In this document: positions 7,961-19,600 of the stretch, in pieces
Layout: each line of letters starts with the position of its first letter
How positions within the stretch are numbered: the first letter of the stretch is position 1
NCBI GenBank assembly: GCA_938743325.2
Contig: OW568890.1
Location: 1-64,000, forward strand
DNA length: 64,000 nt
Source of the DNA: Pycnococcus provasolii
Lineage: Eukaryota > Chlorophyta > Pseudoscourfieldiophyceae > Pseudoscourfieldiales > Pycnococcaceae
Direction: 5' to 3'
Made by a program: the position numbers and the translations under genes
The notes under the pieces: generated by a model
Told to the model about the DNA's origin: nothing
Seen by the model: only the letters and a program-made list of their open reading frames with translations
Database searches by the model: none

Positions 7961-10900
7961 ATGCACCGTCGCGCTGGGGGTGCCGACGACGGACAGACGG
8001 CGGAGAGTGCAAGGCTCGTGCCGTCGTCGTCGTCCTCCTCCTCCTCCTCGCCGTCGCCGTCGCAGGGCAAAACGACGGAAACAACCGCGCTAACGACGAC
8101 AGCAACGCGCCTGCTGATCGCGGCCGCATTCATCGTCACGGCGGCGATCGCGATTTTCTATGCAGTCGGCGGGCGGGCGCCGCAACAAAGCATACAACAA
8201 ACAGCGGAAGCGCCCGTAGCTGCGTTGGAAAGAACAGTCACGCCGCCGTTCCCGCCGCTGCAGCAGCACCGCCGAAGAACGCACTTGCCGCCGACGCCGC
8301 CGATGTCTCCCAACCCACCGCCACCGCCGCCACACCCCGACCCTCCAAGGCACGATGTCGAGAGCAGCTTGTACCTGAGCTTTCTCTCGCTGACAACAGA
8401 CGATGAACTAGGCAACATACCTTTCGACGACGACTTTCGGCGCACGCATACTTCATATCACACAACCGTCGAGCACTTTGTCACGTACGTTGCTCTCACG
8501 TACATTACCGTTGCACCACGCGCGGAGGTTGAAGTGACGCGCGCTGATGACCGCAACGAGCGAGACGACAACGGGAGGTCCGTGCCAAGGTACGAGGTGG
8601 AAAACGGCGCCGGCGCGCGTCGAAAGATGCTGGAAGAAGGAACTTCGAGGCATCTTGCGCTGTATTTCGGGAGAAATGTTTTTGCGGTTCGCGTGCTGAA
8701 CGGAGGCCGAAGCCGCACGTACACGGTCACCGTCGATCGTGCCACCGCTCCAGAATTTACGCGTCTCGGAAGCTTGCGTTGCGCTGCCGGTGCGCTGTCG
8801 CCTCTATTCTCGCCTGATCGGCTTGAGTATGAGGTTGTCGTTGACGCAAGCGTCACGGCGACGACGCTACGTGCGACGCTGCAGCGCGACACGAATGCGG
8901 ATGTGGTGCTCGAATTTGAAGAGATGCCCATCAAGAGTGGCGTGACCACAAATGAGGTTCAAGTTCCGGGAACCTACCGCTTTGCAGTTGTTGCTCAGCT
9001 CGGCATGCGGCGCACGGAGTATACCGTCAACGTGAGGTGGCCATCCAGCCCGCCACCACCTCCGCCGCTAACGCCGCCACTCATCCCCCCTCCTCCACCG
9101 CCACCAAATCGACCGCACAGACCACCACCATCACCGCCACCGCGTCCGCCGAAGTCTCCTCCTCCGCCACCACCGCCGCCGCCGCCGCCACTCCCGCCAT
9201 CGCCACCTCCGCCTCCGCCACCACCACCGCCGCCGCCGCCGCCATCTCCACCTCCACCCCCACCGCCGCCGCCGCCGAGCCCACCGCCGCCTCTGCCCGA
9301 CTCCTTTTTTGTGCCACCGCCGCCGCCGCCGCCGCCGCCCGTCCCAGAAGATCCAGACGATGCCGCGCTTGTGCATCTATCTCTCACGTCTAATTCGCAC
9401 ATCGAAAGCTGGGACATAACGCCTCAGTTTGACGCCGATGTACTTGTGTACGATGCCATGGTCGAATGGGACGTGCCAGCAGTGGAGATTTTGTTCATCA
9501 CACGCCAAAGGGCTGCATCTGTGCTGATTGAAGATGCCGATGGAAAGACGCTCTACGACTCCACGAAGGAAACCGGCACGGAGGCGCCGTTTGAGAATGC
9601 AGGTGCCGGTGCTCCTACTGAGGACGAGGAGATTCAAAATCTACGCGGATGGTCAGCAGGTGACGAATCGTCCTTCACCCTAAACGGAGAACATGTGCAC
9701 AAGATGAAAAAACCGCCAAAGTCGACTTACTCAAATCATCCTGTTCTCGGGCAGTCCATGGAGCAAAACAACAACTTTTACGCCGACCGCAAGGGCAAGG
9801 TATTCAAGCGAAAGCCAAAGGGCACTTACGGCAGACGTCGATCGCTCCTGTCGATGGGAACTGTTTACGATATTGCACTCCAGCCGGGTTGGAATAAAAT
9901 TAACATCAAGGTGACAAGCCAAGACAAGTCACAGACGATCACGTACGCTCTACGCATCGGCCGTTCTGAACAACCACAGAATGCGGATCTTGTGAATCTT
10001 GACGTGTCTCCCGCGGTTTCCTCCGTCGGATACACGGCATCGGGCGCGCCTTTTGTTAGCGCAGATGAATTTGAGACCAACGAAGGCGCTGGTTTTGCCG
10101 TGTGGAGTCGTCCATTTACTACTCGCAGCCTGAACTACGTCGTTCACATGCCCGCAGCGATACAGTATGCACTCGTCACGCCAAAGACGCGTGATTCGAG
10201 CGCGAAGTTCAACATCACGGTTATCAAGCAATTTCTTGCATATGCAGAGGACGACGACGCGTCGACAGCTTCTGCAGTTGCGATTTCCTGGCCCGCCAAC
10301 AAGCCATTCGTCGTTCCACTTCTACCATTGCCTCGAGCTCTGCGCATCCTTCTTACAGTCACGGCACCGCTTGGTGTGCTATCTCGTACGTACGAGCTAG
10401 AGCTGGGCTACACGCCGCCGTCGCCACCATTACCTCCACCCTTCCCAAGGAGCTTTGCGCCCTCTGAGCCCAATCTGCCGCCCCCTTACCCATCACATCC
10501 ACCGCCAAGACCGCCAAGCATTCCGCACCCGCCGCCTGAGTTGAGTAAGGCGCAAAAGACGTGGCTGCAGCTCGAGTCAATTGATTTTGCACAGCACGTG
10601 CGACGCAGTGCAATGCTTGACGTTATGGTTCCATCTGTGGGCGTGCTGAGCCCAGACTTTGACCCAGAGACGCTGAATTATAAGCTCACACTTCCCGCCA
10701 ATGTGGAGAACGTGACGATGCAGTTCGCCCTCGGACGTTCGGCAAAACGGCACGGATCAGTTGCGACAATTGTCGATCAGATGCATCCAGACGAGCCGCT
10801 CGCGGAGCCATTAACCCATAACCCATCTGCACAGGCGGACGTGAGTGTGGAGCGCGGGCAGGTTCGAATCATTTCCATCATCATCAAGTCTGAGCTCGAT

Positions 10901-13537
10901 CGAGGGAAGGATCCGACATCGTATTCCTTTGTCGTGAGCCGCGAATTCATTAGCCCACCACCACCGCCTTTCGAGCCGGCGCCGCCCCCGCCAAGCCCAC
11001 CGCCACCAAGCCCTCCTCCACCACCGAGTCCGCCACCTCCACCGCCGCCACCACCACCTCCTCCACCACCGCCACCGCCTCCGCATCCACCACCACCAAG
11101 TCCAACTGCGCCGATTCCTCCACCGCCTCCGACCCCACCAAGTCCACCGCCGCCCCCACCCCCGCCCCCACCTCCGCCAAGCCCGCCACCGCCCTCACCC
11201 CCGCCACCCCCGCTGCCTCCGATTCGTGCCGATAATTCGTCGCTCGTGTTGCTATCCATTAGCGATTGCACGCTGGTACCTCGTTGGCATTTGGCTGTGC
11301 ACGAATACAACTGTGCTGTTTCCTGGGAAGTGGAAGAGGTTGACGTGACCGTACTCACAGCGGGTCCATCGGCGAAGATAAAATTTGAGCACGATCGAAC
11401 ACGACTAATCTCAAGCGATATTGAAGAATACACGTCTTGGGCTGAGCACGGAGTGCATCATCGAAACATTCCGGAAGACACGAGCGTAGTTCATATGCCC
11501 GACAGTCCACCGGCAACGGCGCCCCGCGTTGGCGTGAGGGCTGATTACAAGCCCGGGCCTCTTGAACCGGGCGGAGTTTCTGGGCGGATGGAGGACGCGG
11601 TGCGCGAAAGTGACAACGCGCCACTGATCCATCCACCTGGAGTTTCGAAACTGGAACCAGAACCAGTACCAACAAAGCCAGGACTTCGTGATGATACTAC
11701 TGCACCTCAGCCAAAGCAGAAGAAGGGCACAAAGTCGCGTCGCCGCAAGCAGCGTGGACGCCTTCGTCGGCTTCTGGCGGAAGGCGCAGCTCGCGTGGGC
11801 ATTCCGCATGGCGATTCTGGTCTAACCGTTGTCGTTACGAGCCAGGATGGCTCGTTAACGGAGCGCTACAATGTTAAATTCGCGCGACCGTTGCCACCCA
11901 GTGCATCTCGTGTTGGCATGCTACGTGCGGTAGGATGCGAGCTTCGCCCAAGCTTCACATCCAGCTTAAGAAACTACACGTGCTACGTGCACGGCGACGA
12001 TGGCCCCGATGCAGCTGTAAGTATTGTGGCACATCCGACCGACGCAGCAAAACGTCTGACTTCGAAATTGCGCTTTGCCGGTGACGCGGCTGAATGGGAT
12101 GAACCAAAGCGCGTTCCACTTGCACGCATCGCGGACGGTGATTCCACGCAGGACATGGCCATCGCGGTGTTTGACGTCACGGACACTTTTGGTAGCATGA
12201 CTGCATACCAAGTGCATTTGCGCTACTTTTCTCCACCTCCACCTCCGACAGCGCCGCCCCCTGGGCCAGGTGCCCCATTTCAGCCGCCGCCGAGTTGGCC
12301 TCCGCCGAGCCCGCCACCGACGCGTCCGCCGCCGTACCCAGCTTTCCCGCCTGCACAGCCTCCGGGACTTCCCTTGCCACCAGCACCACTATCTCACGCA
12401 TCAACGGCGCTCGATCGTGCGAGTGACATATTTGAATCGTCCATCTCGAGGAATGTCAAGCAGCTTCGTTCGATACTTGTTTCGGCTTTCGCTCCTGGTA
12501 TAATGGGACTCGTCGATCCAAGGGAAAAGAAAGGAGTTCCGATATTGCCCACTGTGAGTCACGTGCCTGCCTCGGCTGCGGATAAGGCGCGTTTGCGTGC
12601 GCAAAAGCCCGGTTTTGATCCGAATTGGCATGAATACGAAGTATCTCTGCCCTGGTGGACAGAGGAGGTTGTGATTCACGTTGATCCGTGGCGGAGGGAC
12701 ACGGAGGTCATGCTTGACGACGAACTCATGCCACCCGCAGAACGCGCGCGCGAATCGAAAGTGGTGTTCCAGCACCCCGACGATACGAATGGAAAACGTG
12801 CGGAGCTTGGCTCAACAGTTGCGGTGAAGGATGGCGACGTCTACAAGCTGCTTTTTGTGCGTCAGGCGGCGCCGAGCCCACCTCCACCAAGCCCACCTCC
12901 GAGCCCACCTCCCCCTCCGAGTCCGCCTGCCCCTCCGGGATCGCCTACGCCACCAAATCCGCCGCCCGAGCATCCGCCACGACCGCCGCCACCAAGCCCG
13001 CCACCGCCTCCACCTCCGCCAAGCCCACCACCGCCTCCACCGAGCCCACCTCCCAGCGTTCCCGCACATCCGCATCCGCCAAGCCCTCCGCCGCCGCCTC
13101 CGCCGAGCCCTCCCCCGAGCCCTCCCCCATTACCACCGAGTCCTCCACCTCCAGACGGGAAGCATGCAGAGGCAAAGCTAAGCTTGATGAGTTTCGATTC
13201 GGGCGAGCTTGCACCACGTTTTCGATCAGCACACACAAGCTACGAACTTTTGCATGTGCCTCGCCGTGCGTCCACGGTATCGTTGACATGGATGTCAAAG
13301 GCGCGCGGCGCCCGCGTTTCCGTTGTGGACGAATCGAGTGGCACTGTTCTCGGCGACGCGGGCGAAGAGAGCCTCGTGAGCGGCATTCGGGTGCATGACG
13401 AGCATGGCAACCCACGCAAGATGAAGGTGGTGGTGACGGCACGTGACGGCGTGAGCGTCGAGACGTACGAGGTGTCCGTGGTTCAGAAGCACGGTGTGGG
13501 ATCGGGAAGGAGGCTGCTCCAGCGATCCTATGATTAA
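7961..13537 (+). CDS. Membrane-anchored cadherin-like beta-sandwich / proline-rich surface protein
   Basis: The frame is open from upstream, but the first ATG is at 7961, giving 1,858 residues. A Ser-rich cytoplasmic tail is followed by one membrane segment (residues about 51-69, LLIAAAFIVTAAIAIFYAV), giving a probable signal-anchor topology with the long C-terminal part outside. That part alternates about nine beta-sandwich repeats of the cadherin-like type (pattern: L-x-L, then L-x-P-x-F, then L-x-Y-x-V, ending in V-T-x-x-D-x-S-x-T-Y-x-V) with four proline rods of SPPPP type (about 9046-9350, 10951-11222, 12229-12390, 12868-13155). SPPPP blocks in algae are usually hydroxyproline-glycosylated wall rods. 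Dibasic loops recur (GRRRSLL, RLRRLLAEG, GRRLLQ). An extracellular or wall scaffold is likely; the binding partner is unknown. TGTAA six bases after the stop may be its polyadenylation signal. Confidence 0.85.
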   Translation: MHRRAGGADDGQTAESARLVPSSSSSSSSSPSPSQGKTTETTALTTTATRLLIAAAFIVTAAIAIFYAVGGRAPQQSIQQTAEAPVAALERTVTPPFPPLQQHRRRTHLPPTPPMSPNPPPPPPHPDPPRHDVESSLYLSFLSLTTDDELGNIPFDDDFRRTHTSYHTTVEHFVTYVALTYITVAPRAEVEVTRADDRNERDDNGRSVPRYEVENGAGARRKMLEEGTSRHLALYFGRNVFAVRVLNGGRSRTYTVTVDRATAPEFTRLGSLRCAAGALSPLFSPDRLEYEVVVDASVTATTLRATLQRDTNADVVLEFEEMPIKSGVTTNEVQVPGTYRFAVVAQLGMRRTEYTVNVRWPSSPPPPPPLTPPLIPPPPPPPNRPHRPPPSPPPRPPKSPPPPPPPPPPPLPPSPPPPPPPPPPPPPPSPPPPPPPPPPSPPPPLPDSFFVPPPPPPPPPVPEDPDDAALVHLSLTSNSHIESWDITPQFDADVLVYDAMVEWDVPAVEILFITRQRAASVLIEDADGKTLYDSTKETGTEAPFENAGAGAPTEDEEIQNLRGWSAGDESSFTLNGEHVHKMKKPPKSTYSNHPVLGQSMEQNNNFYADRKGKVFKRKPKGTYGRRRSLLSMGTVYDIALQPGWNKINIKVTSQDKSQTITYALRIGRSEQPQNADLVNLDVSPAVSSVGYTASGAPFVSADEFETNEGAGFAVWSRPFTTRSLNYVVHMPAAIQYALVTPKTRDSSAKFNITVIKQFLAYAEDDDASTASAVAISWPANKPFVVPLLPLPRALRILLTVTAPLGVLSRTYELELGYTPPSPPLPPPFPRSFAPSEPNLPPPYPSHPPPRPPSIPHPPPELSKAQKTWLQLESIDFAQHVRRSAMLDVMVPSVGVLSPDFDPETLNYKLTLPANVENVTMQFALGRSAKRHGSVATIVDQMHPDEPLAEPLTHNPSAQADVSVERGQVRIISIIIKSELDRGKDPTSYSFVVSREFISPPPPPFEPAPPPPSPPPPSPPPPPSPPPPPPPPPPPPPPPPPPHPPPPSPTAPIPPPPPTPPSPPPPPPPPPPPPSPPPPSPPPPPLPPIRADNSSLVLLSISDCTLVPRWHLAVHEYNCAVSWEVEEVDVTVLTAGPSAKIKFEHDRTRLISSDIEEYTSWAEHGVHHRNIPEDTSVVHMPDSPPATAPRVGVRADYKPGPLEPGGVSGRMEDAVRESDNAPLIHPPGVSKLEPEPVPTKPGLRDDTTAPQPKQKKGTKSRRRKQRGRLRRLLAEGAARVGIPHGDSGLTVVVTSQDGSLTERYNVKFARPLPPSASRVGMLRAVGCELRPSFTSSLRNYTCYVHGDDGPDAAVSIVAHPTDAAKRLTSKLRFAGDAAEWDEPKRVPLARIADGDSTQDMAIAVFDVTDTFGSMTAYQVHLRYFSPPPPPTAPPPGPGAPFQPPPSWPPPSPPPTRPPPYPAFPPAQPPGLPLPPAPLSHASTALDRASDIFESSISRNVKQLRSILVSAFAPGIMGLVDPREKKGVPILPTVSHVPASAADKARLRAQKPGFDPNWHEYEVSLPWWTEEVVIHVDPWRRDTEVMLDDELMPPAERARESKVVFQHPDDTNGKRAELGSTVAVKDGDVYKLLFVRQAAPSPPPPSPPPSPPPPPSPPAPPGSPTPPNPPPEHPPRPPPPSPPPPPPPPSPPPPPPSPPPSVPAHPHPPSPPPPPPPSPPPSPPPLPPSPPPPDGKHAEAKLSLMSFDSGELAPRFRSAHTSYELLHVPRRASTVSLTWMSKARGARVSVVDESSGTVLGDAGEESLVSGIRVHDEHGNPRKMKVVVTARDGVSVETYEVSVVQKHGVGSGRRLLQRSYD
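9046..9350 (+). repeat. Proline-rich rod 1 of the cadherin-like protein
   Basis: About 100 codons of CCN-rich sequence encoding SPPPP, PPPPRPP and runs of up to about 14 prolines, between beta-sandwich repeats 2 and 3. The three longest rods are here, at 10951-11222 and at 12868-13155, with a shorter one at 12229-12390. CCA, CCG and CCT codons are mixed, so selection at the protein level is more likely than simple DNA slippage. Confidence 0.85.
10951..11222 (+). repeat. Proline-rich rod 2 of the cadherin-like protein
   Basis: SPPPP-type block between repeats 5 and 6, containing HPPPPSP and TPPSPPPP variants. It has the same extensin/pherophorin-like composition as rod 1. Confidence 0.85.
12868..13155 (+). 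repeat. Proline-rich rod 4 of the cadherin-like protein
   Basis: SPPPP-type block between repeats 8 and 9, more irregular than the others (GSPTPPNPPPEHPPRPP and VPAHPHPPSP interruptions). Rod 3, 12229-12390, is shorter and less pure. Confidence 0.8.
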
Positions 13538-13614
13538 ACCTGTGTAAAGCACCAAATACAAGTAAGTACTTTTACTACAATCAATCAATCAATCATACAA
13601 CAAAACACTTCTCC
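13538..13614. other. Convergent intergenic gap
   Basis: Seventy-seven bases separate the stop codons of the cadherin-like gene (plus) and the PKS (minus). The gap holds TGTAA at 13543-13547 and an ATCA tetranucleotide run at about 13580-13596. The 3' ends of the two transcripts probably overlap. Confidence 0.6.
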
Positions 13615-16600
13615 TCAATCTTCCAACAAACAAACAAATCCAAGAAACCTCTGGAGAGTACTCGCGATGATGCCGTCCCACGATATGCTCGATATGTGCT
13701 CTGGTCTGTATCCATGAAGGCGATGCAAAACAGTCTCCGCATCTGCGTTTGCCTTGCATAAAACTTTCGCCTCTGATTCGGCATCCTCCACTCCGCAAGC
13801 CTCCAATAGAAGACAAATGGCTCGCGTCTCCACGCCACATCCAGCGGGAGGTTTCAGCTGCGCCGCTGCGCGTAGTGCATCATCCCGAACCCTCACAAAC
13901 TCGGCAACTTCTCTGCCTTGAAGCACGTCGTCAACGCGCTTGGCAGACAAGTGAGATTGAAAGTCTCGCAAGCTGATGATGATCTCCATCTCATCACGAT
14001 GATTCCTCTCCCCTTCTTCCGTCACGAATAATGTTCTCTTCACTCCTCCTCCTGCTCCTCTTGCTCCTCCTGCTCCCTCCACAACCTCCGCCACAAAGGC
14101 TGCGGCACGCAGGGCGTGACTCACGTGTTGTTTCCACGTGCGCGCGGCAACTCCACGAGGTTTCAGTCGAGCGACGGCTTTGACCTGCTGTTGAGTCGTC
14201 GTAGTACTACTATCCATACTACCACTGAGCGCCTCGACAAATCTTTCCGCCGTCGCCACCGAAGAGGAAGGAAAGAAGCGTTTGGCTGCGTGGTACACCG
14301 CGAGTGCCGCATCTGCGTCGTTCGCGTCTGGCTCAAAGAGAAGCACCATGACAGCAGCAGTTTCCTCCAAAGAGCGCGCGAGTGACGTGGCCAGCGCAGA
14401 TCCGTACCGACCTCTTCCACAAACCGCAATCCTCCTCCTTCTCCTCCTTCTCCTCCCACTTAGCCACGTTTCGACCCTTCTCACGACGTCATGGTAGTGG
14501 CCTGTCAACTCATCCAGGCTCGTCTCATCCACCTCAGCGTTGAGTAGCGAATCTTCTTCTGGCAATGCGATGCCAAACACAGGCGCTGATGCAATATATC
14601 CCATGAGCTGTCGCAACGAGGAAACGTCACCAGAAGCGTCGTGAACAACATACACAGCGTCGACACCACCAGAATCATCGGCAGCGGTAGTTGTTGTAGT
14701 CGCAATCCCATGAAACGTGAATGTCAACGCGGTTGCGTTCAGCGGCACGATGGGCTCCACGACGACATCTGACGGCGGTATACTACCACTACTGCTCTCC
14801 TCGTCCTCCTCCTCCTCCTCGTCGTCCTCCTCCTCGTCCTCCTCGTCGTCCTCCTCCAACATCAGCATGTTCTCAAGGAGCTGCTGCCCCTTCTTCTCCT
14901 TCTTCTTCGCTGCTGTTGTTGTGATTCCCATTGCCTCCAAATAAGCTTTCATATCACTTTTCTCCTCCGTAGACAAAATGTCGCCGCCACTACTTTTACC
15001 CTCAACATCAGATGCGTCATCATGATGCACCACCCAACCAAATGCGCTGAGCTTCTTCTTCATATCCTCAATCAGCACCTGCATGCTATCACTTCTGAGC
15101 ATGCTGAAATGATCTTCGGGAACGTCCACAATCTCAAGATCGTCAGCAACTTCTGACCAAATCAAGCCGTGGTCAGCGCCGTCATCCATGTAGGCAACTG
15201 CACCTCTCCGCGAAGCTCGGTAGTACGTCACGCGCCCTTGAAGTCGCCTTCCCTCTTCGAATTGGTGCCATCGTATGTCAGATCGGCTGGACCCAGTCTT
15301 TACCGCCGTCGCGATTGCAAGAACCTGCTCTCGCACCTCCTGAGCGGTGAACTTTTCGTTTCGCATCACGCGATAGACGGGCGCAAAGTACTCGTATCTA
15401 TCCATCGTGCTCATGTCCGACCAGCCTGCGCTAGCATGCCCAAAATCAATCGCCGCTAAAATCATTTCCATGAGCTCGAACGCGTCTTCGTCTGTCGCCT
15501 CCCCCTCCTCCTCCTCCTCCTCAGCAGCAGCTACTGCTACTCCCCTCACCTGAAGCGGATGAGGTGCGTCGAAGACGAATACGTGGCCCACCTGTTCGCC
15601 GCGTCGCTCGAGCTGCAGGGCAACCTCCATCGCGACCACACCACCGTAGCTGTGGCCGCCAATCAGGTACGGCCCTCGCGGTTGCACGCGAAGAATGTCT
15701 TTGACATGCACCGCCGCGAGCTCGGAGATGTTCTTCGAGTCGTCCTTCTCGAGCGTGTAGATTGGCTGGTCGCTCCAACTTAGATGGCTGATGAAGCTGA
15801 AGTACGCCGACTGGCCATTTGCTACTCCTGGAGCGGCGAGGAAGAGAGGGCGCACCGCCGCACCTCGCAACGTGCGCAGAGACGCGGGCAAGGAAGAGGA
15901 GGAGGAGGCATCACCACCACCGCCTCCGCCGCCGTCACCACCAGCAACTCCAGCTTTTTCTTCTTCCTCACCTACTTGTACGGAGGAGGCAGCTGCGAGC
16001 TCTTCGCAAACGAACTTCGCAATCTCGCCAATGCTCTGGTAGTCGTACAGCAACGTTGCCGGAAGCCGCTGATCGAATACCTCGGAGAGCGTGCCACGAA
16101 GCTCCATGCCAGCTTGTGAGTTCAACCCTGAGCTCATCAGTGGGTCGTCGCTGTGCACGGAGTACCCGAGAATGGATGCCACCTCTTCAGACACCATCGC
16201 GCGCACCTCAGACTCAGACACGCGGCGACGATGATGATGACCACGTGCAGCATCATCCCGACGATAATCAGCGTCAGCATCAGCATCATGGGTGGTGGTG
16301 GCCGGCAACTGACATTCAGCCATGACGACAGAATCTGATGGCGATGACGACGTGAATTCTTCCATGCAGCTGATGAGGCGAATCGAGGCAACTCCGGCAA
16401 CCTCGAGTGAAATGTGGTGCAGATTGCTGCGGCGGTGGCGGCTACAATCGCCTACTGCATCGTCAGGAACAACGTCGCCGTGAAGTTGCAGCATTGCTTC
16501 CTCATGTGCACCACCACCACCACCACCACCACCACCGTGAAAGGCTAGCGCCTCGATTGAAAAACCTCGAGAAGAATAGTTAACTTCTTCTTCTGCTGCT

Positions 16601-19600
16601 GCTACCATCGGAGGATTACTGTTGCCGCCGCTGTTGCTCCGATTTGTTGCTGCTGCAGCCATCGACGACAGCCTGCTTGCGGCTGCAAAACCGAGCGACA
16701 CTGACTCACCAATACTGCGCATCGTCAAGTCATCACCTCCTGAGGCGGCGTGCGGACGATAGCTCATGGAACCGGCAAACGTGGTTTGTGACAGCGCAAG
16801 TAGTCGTGCACGTGATGACACTCCATGCCGAAGAAGCGACTGAGTGTGAGTTCCACTTACGATTTCGACCGGAGGAAGGATGCAATCGCCACGATTCGAT
16901 CGAATGGAAGAGGAACACAGCCCGCCCCTCACAGCTGTCGATGTACAAGCGCCACCACCAGCATTCACGTCTACAACAATACGCTTCGCGGTAGCCTGAA
17001 TCGACGAATGCGAGCGTCCCGTCAATGATGATACATGCAAAACGCCGGTGAAGGCGAAGAACTTGCACGTAAAATACGAAGTGGCAGTAAGGAATCTATC
17101 CTCTGATGCCGTCGAGTTGCAAAGCACCTTAGATAGAACGACGTGCTGCTGCGATTGAGATTGTGACCAAGATGGACCACCACCACCACTACCAGCAGCT
17201 GCAGCACGATTCTTCATCACTGATGGCGACGGCGATGGTGCGTAGATTCCATGGCGCTGTGGCAAATCGCGCATAAACGCAGCAGGAAGCTCGACTAGCA
17301 AAGCCAACAGGCTAAGCTTATCAAACGGCTGTAGTGTGCTTTGCTGCAACGCTGACATGCGCACATCCAATTGCACAGGCGTCCTCCGAAGATCGTTTTT
17401 AGGTATGCTTGTTATCCTGCACATGGCAAGGAGAGGCTCGACAGTGCGTTTCACCGAGCATCGACCAAGGATCAATGGCATGCGATTATGATTATGATAC
17501 GTGGTTGTCTCCGCCGCCCCCCGTGCGAGCACGGCACTTGCATTGGTGCCCTGAGCTGCAAACGCGTTCACAACACCCGCCAACAAGCAAGTTGAGCCGT
17601 TACCATCGAAGCCACTGTGCGACGCGAGAGCCCCGGCTTCACGGCATGCAGATAAATGCAGTGCATTATTGCGGTGCGATGACTGTACGCCAGTTGCACC
17701 ATCACCGCCAATGGCATGGGCCACGTGTGGATTGAGGCGCTTAAGATGCAGGACTGGCGCGATTGAGACCGCCGACATTGATTTCACTGCATGTGCTAAA
17801 AGCACGGCGCCAGCAGCAGCTTCGTGGTGCCCCATCTGCGGCTTGCAAGTGCTTGTAACGAGTGGCTCACATCCAGGTTTTGCGTGCACCGCTACGACGG
17901 ATGCCACCTCGACAGGATCGGCAAGCGAAGATCCATTCGCATGGAGTTGTGCAAGCCGAATGCACACACATGAATCGTCAAACAACGCTCTTCCTTGCCG
18001 CCGGATCATCGCGGATCGCATTACAGCCTGCTGCGACGGACCAACGGGGGCAACGAAGGAAGCGCCCGTACCATTGTGACTGACAGCTGACCCAATGAGA
18101 GCAAACGTGAACATCCTGCGATCATTAGCACCGTCGTCTGAGGCGGAGGCGGTCAAGCTGCCTCGTTGAAGCATAATAGATGTGCATGACTCGCCGCGTC
18201 CATATCCTCCAGCATCGGCGTCAAGAACACGGCTTCTACCGTCCATTGCTAGGAAGCCGGCGCGACTAAGTACAGCCGAGCTTCTCGGGTCGAGCAGGAG
18301 ATTTACACCGCACGATAGTGCTTGGCACTCCGAGTCCGTCTGAGGTTCCGATCCTCCGCCGCCATCATGCAGGATGCAGTTACGTGACATATGGCACGTC
18401 ACTAGCGAAGATGAACACGCCGTGTCAACACTGACCGCCTCGCCGTGCAGATTAAAGGTGTAGCAAAGACGGCCTGAAGACGCGGAATGAGCGGACGATG
18501 TAAAAGTATATCCGCTGATTCCTATAGAAGCGTGCTTTGATGTGACGGATTCGTAGTCTGAAGAGGCAATACCGACAAATGCGGATGTGGATCGAAAGTT
18601 CTTCTTTTTGTCGCCGGATGCACCCAAATTTCGCTTGAGCACAGCCAGTGAAGTAAGCAGAAGCTGGCGATGCTGTGGATCTAATAGGGCTGCCTCGGTC
18701 GGCGGAAGTGAAAACGCGCGAAGGTCAAAGCCTTCAACATCGACGCCATTGATAAAGCTCGCAAAGCGACTCACATCATCGTTGTACGTTGCACTCGTCT
18801 TCTCAGCATCCCAGCGTTGCAGAGGTACCCTTTTGCAGAAATCAGAAACCGATGCAAACATAGAATCTAGCATCGCATCTGCAGAATTTGGAAGCACAGA
18901 ATCCATATCTGAAATCGAAGTGATCGTGGAATCTTGTGCACCGTCCTTCGCGCAACTTGAGGTGATTCTTTCAGCATACAATACGTCCTCATCATTCGAA
19001 TCTGTGTCATCGGGTGCAAGCCGCGACGTCACGTACGATGCCATCGCAGATACGGTCGGATAGTCGAAGACGAGCGTGCCCGGCAGCTGCAGTCCCATAC
19101 GCGTCTCAACAGCATTTCTGAGCTCAACGGCGCCGAGCGAGTCGAGACCCGCCGCCATCAGCGGCTCGTCAGCCGACACGTCCGACCCGAGCACGCCGCG
19201 GATCGCCTCGGACAGCTGCTGCTGCACGTGCTGCTCTGACGCAGCATGCGGCTGCGCGCCGCGTCGGCGTCGTGTGCCCGCGACTTCCTGAGACTTCGTC
19301 TCTGCCAGCGGCGCGACGCCCTCCTCGGCAGCACGCACGTCGGCGAAGAACGCCGCGTCCGCGTACGCAGGCTGCTGCGCGAGGAAGCGCGTCCAGTCGA
19401 ACGGACTCACCGTCAGCACAGCGCCAGCAGGTGCACTCGCTCTCAGCAGCGACGATAGCGCGCCGCCAAGCACCGCCAAGCCCAACTCGGGCGTCACGAC
19501 GCCCACGCCCGCACGCTCCATGCGTCCTATCGTCGAAGCGTCGTTCGCCGCCATGCCGCCGCCGATCCACGCGCCCCACTGCAAGCTCAGCACCCGCTCG

